NCBI GenBank assembly: GCA_907165275.2
Contig: OU015649.1
Coordinates: 14,600,001-14,664,000 of the forward strand
Direction of reading: 5' to 3'
Length of the DNA stretch: 64,000 nucleotides
Origin: Zygaena filipendulae
Lineage: Eukaryota > Arthropoda > Insecta > Lepidoptera > Zygaenidae
Numbering within the stretch: the stretch's first letter is position 1; each line of letters starts with the position of its first letter. Shown in pieces: positions 11,725-23,881 of the stretch. A program made the position numbers and the translations under genes. Below the pieces are notes generated by a model. That model saw nothing but the letters and a program-made list of their open reading frames with translations. It was not told the DNA's origin and did no database searches.

Positions 11725-11739
11725 TGTACTGAACAACTA

Positions 11740-12031
11740 TTTTTAATACAGTTGCGAAAAAAATGAAGAAATTTAATAAAATATCAAAAACACAACAAAC
11801 TCAACTAAGTTCCAACTGTGATCAAGAGATGGCGCTAGTCGTATTAGTAATGCGAAACCTACGTTTCGCAATGCAAAAAAGTGTGTCAAAGTCGTGTCGC
11901 CATTTGACAGTTGGCAAAGAGAACGCACGAGTTCGGGAAAGGTAAACAAAAAGCTCGAGTATGTAATAGCCCACATCCCGAACGCTAAACGTCCCTGCAA
12001 TACGCCACTTTTTGAGCAACTGTATTAAAAA
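11740..12031. mobile_element. Small inverted-repeat DNA transposon
   Basis: TTTTTAATACAGTTGC (11740-11755) is matched by GCAACTGTATTAAAAA (12016-12031). Inside is a second palindrome, TGCGAAACCTACGTTTCGCA, near 11850. No transposase is encoded. Confidence 0.65.
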
Positions 12032-14189
12032 TTATTATACAAGCTCAGTTTGAATGAAACAGAAATATTTGGTCTCTATGATACATGTGCGGAAAAAGCA
12101 GTTTCTTTTTTTCTCGCGTATAGATTCATTCATCGTTCATTTTATTCTTCGTATGCGGCCTGAAAGACGGCTACAGCTGGGACTATTATGACGTTTTCCT
12201 AAGTTTTAATCGTCAAGGAAACCCTTAATAGGATAGATATAGAATCTATTCTCGCCTGCGCCGAAGCAAAACTTCAAAACTCTACGAGTATGATTTGCAC
12301 AGTATTCCATCTCACCATTAGTAACGAAACGACACAAGTTAGAAATCTGATGTAAATTATAAAAAACATTTTTAAAGATTGCAATAAGAACGAAATTCGT
12401 TTGAGAATTTATCATGTTTAATAACATTTTGGAATCAAAAAGAATAGGTATGTAGCGAAGCTCTGATAACACAATACCTTCTGGTTATTTGACAGGATTG
12501 CATCTGAAAACGAACTCTGTTACGGACTCTATTTAAACATGGATACAGTAAAAAATCGTTTGGAAACTCAATAGAGCGGGGTACTTACAGGTTTCACAGT
12601 AAACAGTGATACGTGATAGACGGCAGCAGGAGTATTGTAGAAGGCTCACTTGTTTTGGATGTGAGCGAATGCAAAGATGCAAAGTGAATAGCGAGCGAGT
12701 CTGTGTGAGATGTTGTTAAAATAGAAAAACGTCCTGTCTGTTTATTGTTGGTATTATGTATCCAAAGCGAAGACAAGTCTTTGTCTTTTTGATGTTTTCA
12801 AACGTTTTGGCCCCGTTACAGTCGGTAGACAATATTTGCACAAGTGATGTGATGAAAATACACATACCTAAAGCATAATGAAGAAGCTGTTATACCCATG
12901 CCTTCGTTTGTGTATTTAAAAGTGCTCTGAGGTATAAATAGGTAATTATGATGATATTGATATGACAATAAATCCCAGAAACCTCCAATAATAATAGTTA
13001 CGGATCAGCATACAGAATATACATTATAGCTAAAATCGTTCGCTTAAGTTGGACCTGTTCTTAATTAGGTACCTACACAAAAAAGCCCTACAATCTGACA
13101 ATTGAAAACAAATTTCAATTTGAACTGTTTCATAAAGCTCTTTCGTGGTTTTTTTTTTAATAAGTTCTTTATAATATCAAACTGTTTTAGGTGAGGTAAC
13201 AAAATAGGTAAATTAATTAGTTGATTGTGTACCCTTTCCCCCTTTCAAAGTAAAGAGTGATTACGAAACAAATTGGAAATTCACCGTTTGTCGTTGGACT
13301 CGTTTGTTTTGCGTAAAATGGTAATTTGCCGCTACACCTGTGAGGCTTCTTTGATTAATTCGTTGTACCTACGATGCTTGTTTGTTTATTCTTTGTCGGC
13401 TCTAGCGACGTGGCCATTTCTAATTTATGGGCATAGTTAAAACAACCAACCATAAAAGAGCATGCAGCAAGTTTGAGAATTTAGAATTTATGTGACGGTG
13501 TGCGCGAAATTTTTTATTATAAAACACCTAGCCTGCAATGGGAACGGCCGCAGATTTCCAAATGAAAAGGCTTAACTTACGAGTCGTGCTTTATCACCAT
13601 GTCAATGGGTTTCGCAAAATGCTGAAGCTCTTAGTTGGGTTTCGTTGTTTATAGTCGATCAGATCTTTGCTCAAAAGCAACGATCTTAAAAAATATACGC
13701 AGGTAGGTAAGTAGGTAATAAAAGTGTAGATATTAAATGGATCCCTTGAAATGCATGAAAGAAATCTCTGAACGCCCATTCATCCAATTACAGAACATAA
13801 TCAAAGTATTACAGTAAAAATTATAAAATAATATTATTGTACTGTAATTTGTAACGATACAAACTTATAAATAGATCTTGTAGGCTGTGTATTATGGCAA
13901 TAAACGAAATTTAATTAAAGCTCCCGTTCTGTGCCGCCTCAGATCTCACTAGTCGATTAATATTCAAGAATAACTTTCGAGGAAACCGTTGCTGAAGAAA
14001 ACAGTTAATTAACGAACTCGATTTTGTAATATGCGAGTGTATTACCGATTAATCGAGTGGGTGCGTACATTTTAATCAATTAGCTATCGTTATTGAGTAT
14101 TAGGCACTTTAAGTTCTTGGATTAATATATTATAATAAGTTTTCTTTATATTAGTAAGTAGATGTTTTTGATGTATAGTTAATTTGTTT
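12032..14189. other. No gene recognised
   Basis: This is AT-rich DNA with scattered moderately GC-rich patches (12590-12740, 13500-13560). No ORF shows family motifs and no transposon ends were identified. Confidence 0.4.
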
Positions 14190-14400
14190 TCCTCGGGTGA
14201 AACCACCTGAGTGAATTTCTAAATTCTCTCGGGAATTACAATTTTAAAATTTGTTGCGTACTTTAGAATTAAGTGGACATACAGACATGTATAATTTATA
14301 TTATACGTAAGATATAGCACCTGATTTACAATATTTTTTTACTTACGCATCGGTTGAAATTGAATTGAAATTGAAAGAACTTTTCATATTTTAATGTTAA

Positions 14401-14620
14401 CTAGCTGTTTCCCTCGACTCCGCTCCCAGTGTTCGGAAGTGCACTGCATCTATGCAAGGCCCGCGGGCCTTCACTCAAACTGTTATAACTCCTCTTTCCT
14501 TGAACCGATCGCAACGATACCATTTTACTGGGTATTTTATTAACTTTAAGAAACTGCGAAAATTTCCTCCAATCTAAGTATTTAATGGTGATGCGTGTAA
14601 ACATAATGACCAACCATTGT
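14401..14620 (-). mobile_element. Possible divergent Helitron-like repeat
   Basis: It starts CTAGCTGTTTCCCTCGACTC on plus, like the reversed 3' ends of the Helitrons, but the interior is unlike the other copies. A degenerate relative may precede it at 14190-14290. Confidence 0.3.
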
Positions 14621-14954
14621 TTTGAACTTTGCTTGAGAAAAAAATGTCATGGACTAACTCTGGACATGAAAAGCATAATTATTCGGTCGGATCTCAACAT
14701 GTTAAAAAGTAGTTTTAGTGTTAAAGACCCAAACTACTTTTCAACAGCAAAATTTTAAAATATTTAGTATCTATTTTAGTATTAACAAGCAGTCTTGGTC
14801 GGATGTTGAGACCCGACCAATGCCTTTCATGTCCAGAACTATAATGTATGGAGACAAAAAACTTATCTTTCTCTTTTTTTTCACCGTCACCAAAGGAGAT
14901 TTACTTCGGAAAAACAGATTATCAACCTGCTGTTTGTCATATAAATAATGTCCC

Positions 14955-15245
14955 TTGAATCTTGTGCGACAGACAAATCAATTATTCCCGCCCATAGCTC
15001 GAACCGATAATAAGAGGGGAGAGTGGGATATATCATCAATCTGCCATCAAAAAGGTGCACGTCACGTTTGCTACATTATTTCTGCTCAAACTTCCGACGT
15101 GTATTTTCCACATCATGAGCTCACCGCCGCTCCGAGAGTTCCCGGGGATGACGGATCGAATGGCAAAAATATTATGTTTCAAAACGTACCTATTTGGGTG
15201 TGGTGCAGACGACTAGACGTATTTTTGAGGAGATTAAAAGTGTTT
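14955..15245. promoter_or_regulatory. Repeat-free island
   Basis: The composition is balanced with no repeat signature (CACCGCCGCTCCGAGAGTTC, ATGACGGATCGAATGGC). The 97-codon ORF across it has no recognised motif. It is a candidate conserved element downstream of the minus-strand SoxB gene. Confidence 0.2.
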
Positions 15246-15389
15246 TGAACGATTGATTTAAGTATTTCGGTAAAAGTAGGTATTGTAAGTAAATAACTAC
15301 AATAATATAGTTAAACTCAACTAATTGTTATTATATTGACATTTCAGTAATCACACAGTTCAACTTGTTTGTGTTATTCGAATCGATTA

Positions 15390-15601
15390 TCCATACTAAT
15401 ATTGTAAATGCGAAAGTAACTCTGTCTGTCTATCTGCCTGTCTGTTACGGTTTCACGCCTTAACGGCCCAACCGATCATCATGAATTTTTGCATACACGT
15501 TGTCAGGGGTACAGAGAAGGACATAGGGTAAGTGTTTTTTTTCCCGGAATTCCCGCGGGATCTCCGAAAATAACGCGAGTGAAACCGCGGGGAACAGTTA
15601 G
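15390..15601 (+). mobile_element. Near-complete Helitron ending in TTAG
   Basis: It runs from TCCATACTAATATTGTAAAT through CTGTCTGTC and GTTGTCAGGGGTAC to a GTGAAACCGCGG hairpin. The last four bases are TTAG instead of CTAG, and the following base is T. Confidence 0.75.
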
Positions 15602-16009
15602 TTTTAAAAAATTACATCATTGCATTTCAGTCATTTAATTAAACACTGATCACAGTTATTAAAAAATAAAAAATCTGTTAAAAATATTGATTTTTATTCA
15701 CTCGGAACCAGTGAGTCGATAAATATAATACGAAATAGAATATCACCATTAGGAGTGAATTTTTTAAATTAACAAATATTTGATTATTAAATAAAACAAA
15801 TATCAACCTAATTCTTCTAATTTTGGAACTGACCTAAAAATTGTGTAAACAAATTACTTACATAATTACGGAAGTTATACCTACTCTAATAAAAAAAATT
15901 ACAACACTTTCTTTGGGGCATAATAAATGAAAAGGCTTTTTCACTATTTTGACTTTTTCTTCTAGGTACCTACCTACTTCACTAAAAGCTAATTGACAGT
16001 CAATAATTT
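15602..16009. other. AT-rich 3' flank of the minus-strand SoxB gene
   Basis: No repeat ends and no ORF. A minus-strand AATAAA (plus TTTATT near 15693) could serve as the polyadenylation signal, giving a 3' leader of about 310 bases. Confidence 0.3.
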
Positions 16010-16681
16010 CTACTGAACTCCAAAAGGATAATGGTAGGTGATCCTAGCGACGTCGCCGGGGCCATAGCGGAGGTCCTGATAAGCCTTCACCATCATTTGC
16101 TGGTTCACCATGGCGAAGGGCCTCGGGGAGATACTCTCTATCGACGGGAGAGGCCGTAACTCCAGGCTCGGCAGGGCTTCGTCCTTCGCTCTCACTGTGG
16201 TGGGCACGTAACTCGTCGAAGGCACCGAGGGTACGGTGTAACTGATCATGTTATTATACATGAGTTGGTGATCCGGATAGCTTAAAGGTAACTGGTAACT
16301 GTGATCCAGCCTCGGCTCCTCGACTATACCTTCTCTTGGTGCATATATCGGTGGGCTTGAATATGACATTGCATCTGGTCTGTTCTTTCTGCGAGGTCTA
16401 TATTTATAGTCTGGATAGTCTTGCATATGTTTTATCCTCAGTCGTTTGGCTTCGTCTATGAACGGTCTTTTCTCTGTTTCGTCCAAACTCTTCCATTCCA
16501 AACCGAGGCGTTTGGATATTTCAGAATTGTGCAATTTCGGATTCATTATGGATATCTTCTTCCTCTGCAGTCTTGACCAGACCATGAAAGCGTTCATTGG
16601 TCGCTTTATGTGATAAGGGTTTGAGTTCCTCGCCACTTTCGCTATGGTTTTGGTTGGGGATATCTCAATTTGATAAGCCAT
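16010..16681 (-). CDS. Divergent SoxB-group HMG-box transcription factor, single exon
   Basis: This encodes a 223-residue nuclear DNA-binding protein. The HMG box spans about residues 24-98. It opens with the Sox signature RPMNAFMVW (27-35), contains [10 protein letters not shown] (51-60) and [12 protein letters not shown], and ends in the basic tail YKYRPRRK. Together these place it in SoxB. Several positions depart from the SoxB consensus: the helix-1/2 region reads [12 protein letters not shown] replaces GAEW, and [10 protein letters not shown] replaces the usual [10 protein letters not shown]. The C-terminal 120 residues are rich in Pro, Ser and Tyr without a domain I recognise. The start is the first ATG (16681-16679). 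Its -3 base is weak and the frame stays open upstream, so a 5' coding exon is possible. No intron is visible. It is divergent from the Sox21-class gene at 28650. It could be SoxB3, Sox21b or a derived Dichaete-like paralogue, and I cannot choose between them by eye. SoxB membership is secure. Confidence 0.9.
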   Translation of the reverse strand: MAYQIEISPTKTIAKVARNSNPYHIKRPMNAFMVWSRLQRKKISIMNPKLHNSEISKRLGLEWKSLDETEKRPFIDEAKRLRIKHMQDYPDYKYRPRRKNRPDAMSYSSPPIYAPREGIVEEPRLDHSYQLPLSYPDHQLMYNNMISYTVPSVPSTSYVPTTVRAKDEALPSLELRPLPSIESISPRPFAMVNQQMMVKAYQDLRYGPGDVARITYHYPFGVQ

Positions 16682-16854
16682 CGACTGCTCTTTATAACAA
16701 TTTATGACTTGAGCATTATACTTAGCTTTTTTGGTTTGAATGATAGTGCATTATCATCAGTCATCATCTCCATTTGTATGCACTCGCACATCACTTTTAT
16801 TGTCAACGTACGTTCCAATGTGATATTTATTAAATCATGAATGTTTTTTGACTA

Positions 16855-17140
16855 GCAGCTGTAAAAAAATCACTGCCACGTACCGGAGCGTCCGAATGGG
16901 TACTACATGGGTACTGCTGACCATTTTCGGAGTCAACCGGCTCTGAACGCTATCATTAGACCAACAAAAGGCCGGTTACAATTGTAACAGCAATTTTCCG
17001 TGCATTATTTGCTTTTGAATAAAGAGCGGCGACAATGCATTTGATTGCTCACAAATTGTCAAATGATACTGTCGTATGTTTTGTGCGAGGCGCGCCTGCG
17101 GCCCCGGCCATTAAAAAGGTCAATCAGTATTGTGCCATAG
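16855..17140. promoter_or_regulatory. Upstream island of the minus-strand SoxB gene with Sox-type sites
   Basis: This repeat-free stretch lies 170-460 bases upstream of the start codon. It holds the 14-bp perfect palindrome GTTACAATTGTAAC (16975-16988), ACAATGC (17032-17038), AAATTGTC (near 17053) and ATTGTG (17129-17134). A GC-rich patch (GAGGCGCGCCTGCGGCCCCGG) is adjacent. It is a candidate promoter or autoregulatory element. Confidence 0.35.
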
Positions 17141-17399
17141 AAAACCGTTTAAGATCGATTATGAAAAATAATAGAGCACAATTATTAATTGAGTAACATT
17201 AACATGACTTCATGCTATATGTGCTAGTTAATGGATATCCCCAACCATTATCACCAAATCATAAAGGCTTAGTAGAGGTTACTTTGCGATAAAGGCCTCC
17301 TCCATCTGGAGATGTTCTCCGATTCTTCGGTACGGTAAAATAATTGAGATAAATAAATAAATAAGTACTAAAATTTTGGTAATTTTAGTAATAAAATTT

Positions 17400-17462
17400 T
17401 GGTCGTGACACGTTGTCACAGGTACCTACAGGGAAGGGCATAGAGTACGTTTTATCCCGCTA
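17400..17462 (+). mobile_element. Helitron 3' fragment
   Basis: ACACGTTGTCACAGGTAC and TTTTATCCCGCTAG match the family; most of the element is missing. Confidence 0.45.
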
Positions 17463-17469
17463 GTACTTA

Positions 17470-17652
17470 CTAGTGTAATATAATAATGAATACGAATGTG
17501 ACTTGGTTTGTTACGCTTTCACGCCATAACTACTCAACCGATCATGATGAAGTTTTCCATACACGCTGTCAGGGGTAAAGAAAAGGAAATAGACTTCTTT
17601 TCATCCCGAAATTTCCGAATTTAACCCAGGTGAAACCGCGGGAAACTGCTAG
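17470..17652 (+). mobile_element. Degenerate Helitron
   Basis: GAATACGAATGTGACT, ACTCAACCGATCATGATGA, CGCTGTCAGGGGTAA and GGTGAAACCGCGG precede CTAG (17649-17652). The 5' end is eroded. Confidence 0.65.
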
Positions 17653-17863
17653 TTATAGTCATATTCGAGGCCGACTATACTTATTTTAGGATGCTATCTC
17701 AAAGGAAGCAGCATTAAGTCCAAAACGAGTTTTTAAAAACTAGCAGTATAACTGAGATTTTATTCAACCCGTCCGATCATTCAGTTAAATAAACATCGTT
17801 GCATAAAATTTTGTACCAAGTGCCTGATATTGGCTATTATTTGGGCGCTGATAAGCCATAACA

Positions 17864-18063
17864 TGTTAACCCACAAAATTAAGTTATTGATACAGAACGA
17901 TTTATTGAGAGTTACACAGCGTTTTTTAATTATGTGTTTACCTTATTACATTGTTTAAATATGTAACAAAATGTTGAACATAAAAAAATGTTGACACAAA
18001 ATGGCGCTATACCTATAATTTTAAAGCACGTTTTACTCAAAATTTCTCCAGTGTGGGTTAACA
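17864..18063. mobile_element. 200-bp MITE with TGTTAACCCACA ends
   Basis: TGTTAACCCACA (17864-17875) and its exact reverse complement (18052-18063) bound the element. A second, more degenerate copy lies at 59345-59545. No ORF. Confidence 0.65.
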
Positions 18064-18469
18064 CACTATTGCTTATCTATGTCCATTTAGGTGTGGCTTA
18101 ATCCTTGCAAATAGATCGATATAATCAATGCATGTCATTGCGTTCAATTGTTGCGTTTGGCTATCGTTTGTGAACACAATGGGATTTAGGCTCGGCTAGT
18201 ATATCCACTCGTTAGGTGTACAATCGATTGGTATAAAGTATAGATTTATGTAGGCACACAATGCATTGTAACCAGTTTGGATTTGCGAGGCTGTTCTGTT
18301 CAATCCTTTGGATAGATCACATTTGATATATCATGTCTATTCCAAGTTTTCTATATAATTATCTCATACAACATACCTACAACAATAAAACTGAAAAAAA
18401 AAAATTGTTGTAACACTAAAAATATGGCGGATTCGATTGATGATTTCGTCATACCTACCTACTGCTCTC

Positions 18470-18560
18470 GAAATCGGGAGTTCCCGGGTTCGATTCTCGG
18501 AAGTAGCGGACAGTATAATTATGAACTGTAGGGTCTGTAAGAGAGTCTGTAGGTACGTAG
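18470..18560 (+). mobile_element. Possible SINE fragment with B-box-like motif
   Basis: GGTTCGATTCT (18487-18497) resembles a polymerase III B box, but there is no A box and no SINE body. Confidence 0.2.
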
Positions 18561-18789
18561 TATATTTATTACTCTGAGTCTGTAGGGTACCGCTTTTTAT
18601 CTATAGAATATGAGTATGTGAATGTGTGTATAATATGATAACATATAGAAAGTATACTAATATATAGGTACGTGTATTTATATACCTAAACGTTTGTTCA
18701 AAAAATCAGAATAGGTATCTAAATATGATATTTGAACACAAAAAAAGAAAAAAAAATCTAGTAGGTAAGTAGTCAGCTCTGATAGGTAC

Positions 18790-18930
18790 TTAATCTTATG
18801 GTATGTAAATTTTAAAACAAAACTGCCGCAATCAGAGACGTTCATTAAATTAACGTTCATTGGCGTTACACTAATTAAGTTCAAATTTAGTTGAATGCCA
18901 ATTAACATTAATCTGACTGGACCTTTGTGG
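18790..18930. mobile_element. Palindromic MITE, degenerate inner part
   Basis: AAAACAAAACTGCCGCAATC and TGCCAATTAACATTAAT match the inner arms of the family at 34913; the outer arms are missing. Confidence 0.6.
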
Positions 18931-19593
18931 TGTGATATAATTTTTTCATTATTCATTCATCTTTTTCATTCTAACTTCACTGGAGAATAGCTAGAATAGA
19001 ATAGAAGTTCTTTCTTTTTAGTATTTTCTGTGGAATAGGTAGCGGCAGAACTGTCCCTCCATGATTTCAACATAAAATAATCAAATTCTTTTTGAGCTTC
19101 ACTAAAGATCCACCTATCGAACTTCATTTGAACTTAGTCATATGACTCATAAGCTAAGCAGGCATCGACACGCAGCTGCCACAGTGGTCAAAAACTGTAG
19201 GGTACTGGAAGTTGTTGCTTAGTTCTGTTCCATTAACAATCCGCTAGATGGCAGTTTACAAGTACTGACAGCGAGCACGAGGAGTGCGGTATTCCAATTT
19301 TAATTCGATGATAGATGGAGGTGGCGTATAGGTTTAAAATAAAAATAAAAATTAATAAAGCGCTGAAAGAAAATGTGTAGGCGTAATTTTATACTATAAT
19401 TTATAACAATAAAAGATTTTGCTAGTTGACCTTCCAAGCTTGAGCTCCATTGTGTCAATTATTCTGTCGTAAGAAGACTAAAAAAAATAATTTGTAAGAT
19501 TTTTTCCAACTGTAAAAAGGTTTAAATTGCGTTATCATTAACAAAATTTTCGAGTTTTATATTAATTAATTTTTTTTTTAAGAATATCATTTC
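18931..19593. other. No gene recognised
   Basis: This is AT-rich DNA with one GC-richer patch (19155-19290, CAGCTGCCACAGTGG) and no supported ORF. Confidence 0.35.
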
Positions 19594-19778
19594 CTAGCTG
19601 TCCCCCGCGGTTACACCCACGGTCATTTCGGAGTTCCCGCTGAAATTCCGGGATAAAAAGTACCCTATATCCTTCTCTGTACCCCTGACAACATGTGTAC
19701 AAAATTTGATGATGATCGGTTGAGCCGTTAAGGCGTGAAAGCGTAACAGACGTTATACTTTCGCATTTATATATAATA
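19594..19778 (-). mobile_element. Helitron, first of a tandem pair
   Basis: CTAG at 19594-19597, then CCCCCGCGG and the GATCGGTTGAGCCGTTAAGG module. Its 5' end is cut at TTATATATAATA where the next copy begins. Confidence 0.75.
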
Positions 19779-19985
19779 CTAGCTGTCCCCTGTGATTTCA
19801 CCCGTGGTAGTTTCGAGGTTCCCGCGGGAATTCCAAGATACTAAGTACCCTATGTCCTTCTATGTACCCTTGACTGTATGCGAAATTTCATGATGATCGG
19901 TTGAGTCTTTAAGGCGTGAAAGCGTAACAGGCATACAGAGCGACAGAGAGTCAGAGTTACTTTCGCATTTACAATACTGTATGGA
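19779..19985 (-). mobile_element. Helitron, second of a tandem pair
   Basis: CTAG at 19779-19782 abuts the previous copy. It runs to the TCCATACAGTATTGTAAATG 5' end (minus) at 19985 and includes a CAGAG/ACAG-rich tract. Confidence 0.75.
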
Positions 19986-20214
19986 TCAGTAGGGACTGTA
20001 AATGTCCATAATATAACTGAACTAAAACCTAATTAATAGTAAGCCAATTAGCCACCCAGTCTGTTAAATGATTCAATTGTTCTTCACAGAAACCACCATT
20101 TACCTAATCACAGAACTAACCTTAAACGTGCACCCATGCTTAACTATTTATTTAATGAGCTTTAATAATAAAATCAAAAATGGGTAACAAACAACATATA
20201 ATTATTATGCATTA

Positions 20215-20440
20215 AAAACCAGCAACGGCCGTAGACGAAACAATCAAAAGCAATCGTAAAGCAGCCGGTGACACGGGGCCAAGTTGTGAATCAAACGGGA
20301 GACATAAACGCCGTGTTTAAGCCTCCATATTTATGAAAATAAGACTCTACTATCAACGTTATTATGGTAAATACAAAAAGCCACCGCGGCCCCCCGAAGT
20401 GGTCGGAGTGTGAGCACCTTTACACTGCACGACTTCCACA
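20215..20440. promoter_or_regulatory. Repeat-free GC-richer island
   Basis: GAAACAATCAAAAGCAATCG, GCCGGTGACACGGGGCC and AAAAGCCACCGCGGCC lie in a block without transposon ends. It is a candidate conserved element between the two Sox genes. Confidence 0.25.
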
Positions 20441-20455
20441 CCAATATTTATTTAT

Positions 20456-20646
20456 TAGGTTTCAGGTATTCCCGCTTTAATTTCATAGTTTCTGCGGGAA
20501 TTCCGCGATATAAGTACCCCATGTCCTTCTCTGTACCCCTGACCACGTGCTTGCCAAATTTCATCCAAATCCGTTCAGCCGTTTTTGCGTGATTGAGTAA
20601 CAAACATCCAAACATCCACACTTTCAAATTTATAATATTAGTAGGA
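20456..20646 (-). mobile_element. Helitron with eroded 3' end
   Basis: TGCGGGAATTCCGCG, CCTTCTCTGTACCCCTGAC and the 5' end TCCTACTAATATTATAAATT (minus, finishing at 20646) are present; the CTAG end is lost. Confidence 0.7.
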
Positions 20647-20699
20647 TTAAAAGGATTTATAATATCTGGGGGCACGGTAGTGCCCCCGCCAAGACGAGC

Positions 20700-22360
20700 C
20701 AGCAAAGCGCAAGGGCACTACCTACCTTTTCTCGAAGCGTTTCGTCGTTTTTTTGAACCCTTGTAACTTGGGTCTGGATTATACCAGATAAACAAAATTT
20801 TCGGAATATGTTGTCAATAGCAGACTTATTAAATGTATAAAGTTTTAATTGTATAGCTCCCATCCTTTAGATTTTATTGATATCTAAAAAACCTCGATTT
20901 CGTCACTGACTCACTGATGATCATCAAAATTCTTAGGGTACTTCCTAATGTGCTAGAAAGCTGAAATTTGGTATGTAAGCTAGTATTAGTAAACAAACAA
21001 CAAAAAAATTCTTGTAACTTTTATCTCCCAACCCCTTAAATTAGGGGATGGAAGTTTGTATGACACTTCTGCAATTTTGACTTACAAAAAGAAATGAAAT
21101 CCCAACAAAAACATTTTCATGTAAAATGTTGCCAAGACGAGACCATATGCCAGCCAGCACTTTCAAAAAGTTATCAGATCTTATGTAGAGCCAAGCTTCT
21201 AACTCTACACGCCTTAACTCTACAAGGTCTAACTTCACAAACTCTACACCTTAGCCAAAATATTTGGCTTGGCCGTTTCGTTACTACAAAGAACTATTAT
21301 TATATAACATAAAAGTAATGAAAAATGGACCAATTTTTCACCTTAGGGCCTAAGGGCCATGTGAATGTAGCGAAATGGTCAAGCCACATATTTTGTCTTC
21401 TCAATCGAGAAAGAAACTTGAGAAAAGAAAACAAGTAGAGCTTTATAAAATTTGTTTTTTTTTTTTTTCAGACAAGTGGAACAAGCCGTGGAATACCTAA
21501 ATGAACTACTTAGGTAGACCACAGGATAGAGTTGGCTTTACTTTCCCGTTCAGTTGGCAAATTATCATCCAGAAACATTGAGTGTCCAGAAAACCATGTT
21601 CAAGTATGGTTAAGTACCTAAATACTTAATCATCTGAGTGATGACTAGGTACTTTGCAGAACGACTGGAGTTCGCATCGAATCGAAGTCGTGTCGGATCC
21701 GGATGGTATAAATTTACACAATCACAAACACATTACGAAGTGCCTAAGTCTTACTTATTGTTATTGCGAATTGTGAACCTTGGTTTTATAGCAAAACGTA
21801 CAGTTGGTTACGAAATTGTTTACGTATTTTAAAACACTTTTTTTAAGGTAGGTTTTATTTGTTTTTTTTTTTAAATTGTATTATTTTTAGAATAGTAAAA
21901 AAATACACTTTGTATTCTAATCCTGTACATTTAAAAAGTTTGCAAGATAGTAAAGATAATATTTACGCTTTAAAAGCAGCTCCAAAAGGCTTTGTTCAAT
22001 AACCAATAATATAACCACCAATAAAAGTTCAAACATACTTAGACGAAAACTAGCTATTTACGTAAATACAAAACTTGAATCACTTCAAACAAACAGATAT
22101 GCCAAATTCCCAAATACAATTTGATTCTCAAAGTCACACGCGTGTTATATTGTGTTATATCCATCGCATATTATATTCAGAGCATAAAAGGCGGACAAAC
22201 GTAAACAAATAATGCGAAAGAAAAATATAAAGAAACGAAACGCTACACCCCCTGTGTCGTATAATAGAATGTCTTTTTGTGGACACACGAGGTATGGGTA
22301 GCGCAGATATATCTCGAGATAAGAATTTTTTTGTAATACCGAATATAATTTATCTATATT
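20700..22360. other. No gene recognised
   Basis: This contains short direct repeats (CTCTACACGCC, CTCTACAAGG, CTCTACACC near 21205-21250), T runs near 21455, and no ORF with family motifs. Confidence 0.35.
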
Positions 22361-22366
22361 ATAAAC

Positions 22367-22556
22367 TAACTGTTCTCCGCTGTGTCACCAGCGTTAATTT
22401 CGGAGTTCCCATGGGAATTCCGGTATAAAAAGCAACTTATGTCCATTACTCTTTACTCTACCTCTGACAACGTACATGACGATCAGTTGAGTACTCATGT
22501 CGTGAAAAAGTAACAGACAGAAAGGGTTACATTCGTATTTATAATATTAGTATGGA
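22367..22556 (-). mobile_element. Degenerate Helitron
   Basis: CACCAGCGTTAATTTCGGAG, GGGAATTCCGGTATAAA and ATTTATAATATTAGTATGGA support the family. The terminal bases have changed to CTAA. Confidence 0.65.
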
Positions 22557-22889
22557 TTATCTTGACAAAAATTGTTTTCTATACGTACCTATATGCTTAT
22601 ACCCAGCTGCAACGAAAAAAATATTCAAAAATATTAGAATATTTTTTCATGGAAGTTTTACTTCAAAAAGTGTTGCTACTTACTTATTATAAAAAGTGAT
22701 TTTTATTTATGTAATTCGTTTTTCGGTACTACATATTATATTTAGAAGGAGTGGCATAAATACTAAGTTCTGATTCTAAAAAGTTCTCAAAATTTTTGGG
22801 CGGTTTACTATTGAACTTTTTAATATGGTTCTTTTATAGCGGGAGGCGCTAGTGATATAACCTACCCCTGCCTCTACTACCCTAACGTT

Positions 22890-23070
22890 ACCACCATAGA
22901 CTCGTGGTGTTGTTCCGATGCATACCGCGTGTAGTGGTCGACCGGCAAGTCCTTTTATGTAGCTATTGATAGGATATTTTTACTTCCCGCCCGCCCGATA
23001 GTCGATAGAGAACAAGACGCCGCCGCTGCCGCTGTGTATTGTGAGTCGGTGAGTTGTAGGTACGTACCTA
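22890..23070. promoter_or_regulatory. GC-richer island
   Basis: CCCGCCCGCCCGATAGTCGA and GACGCCGCCGCTGCCGCTG lie in otherwise AT-rich DNA with no transposon termini. Confidence 0.2.
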
Positions 23071-23634
23071 TACAGTCTGAGCAAACCTTATATAAGTACC
23101 TACAAAAATTCATGAAATCCTCCTACAATAAAGTTATTTTTTAATACAACTGGATTGTTGTTGGTTGTTGTTTTTTTTTTCGAAACGATATTTAAAGAGA
23201 AACTTTAAAAACTTTGAAGTATCATACTTAGATATAAATTTTAAAGGTTTTTTTTTCAATTTCGTGTCATAAATTACAAATTCACATGATATAGGTATTA
23301 CCTAAATCGTACTCAGATAATATTTCTTTTTCCACTATCTCTGTAATAAATAATAAACGTTCTTAAAAAGTCACTCGTTAATTCAAAAATAAGTGAGTTT
23401 TCAAATAATGGTCAACTTTAATTTTAATTGAAACCGTGAGCATTTTTCAGAGGCGTACCTACAATATGAGCATAATCTACTATTTGAAGATCTCTGAACA
23501 CTTGATCGTATTGATCTTGTTAAAAAATCTAAACTTTTCTATGGCTAAAGCGAATACTTAATGAATTTAAACCTTCATAGTGGCAATTGTTAAGAAAAGA
23601 AAATAGATGTACGCATATCACATTACACAGTAGG

Positions 23635-23740
23635 CTAGTACAGGTCACGTAGCTGCAGCGCTACGTGCGTAGCGCCGTAGCCGCCGGGCACAATAACCGT
23701 CTACGAGACCCTATGTGCTACGGTAGGGGAGACATACCAT
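23635..23740. repeat. Inverted-repeat-rich GC patch
   Basis: GTAGCTGCAGCGCTAC and GTGCGTAGCGCCGTAGC contain several overlapping short palindromes. Possibly transposon debris. Confidence 0.25.
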
Positions 23741-23881
23741 TTGTATTGTTTTCATTGAGGCAGATGTCGGAGAGATAATATTTTAGAACGATACCTACAG
23801 AACTGGACTTGAGCTAGTAATGCCTGGTGATGATTAAGGAGTGAAATAGTATCGGTAATCAGTATAGTATTGTCCATTACC

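Noticed and set aside
11620..12050. Small gene suggested by overlapping ORFs on both strands
   Set aside because: Explained by two inverted-repeat elements.
16691..16700. TATA-like TTATAAAGAG before the minus-strand SoxB ATG
   Set aside because: Only about 10-20 bases before the ATG, too close to act as the core promoter for this start.
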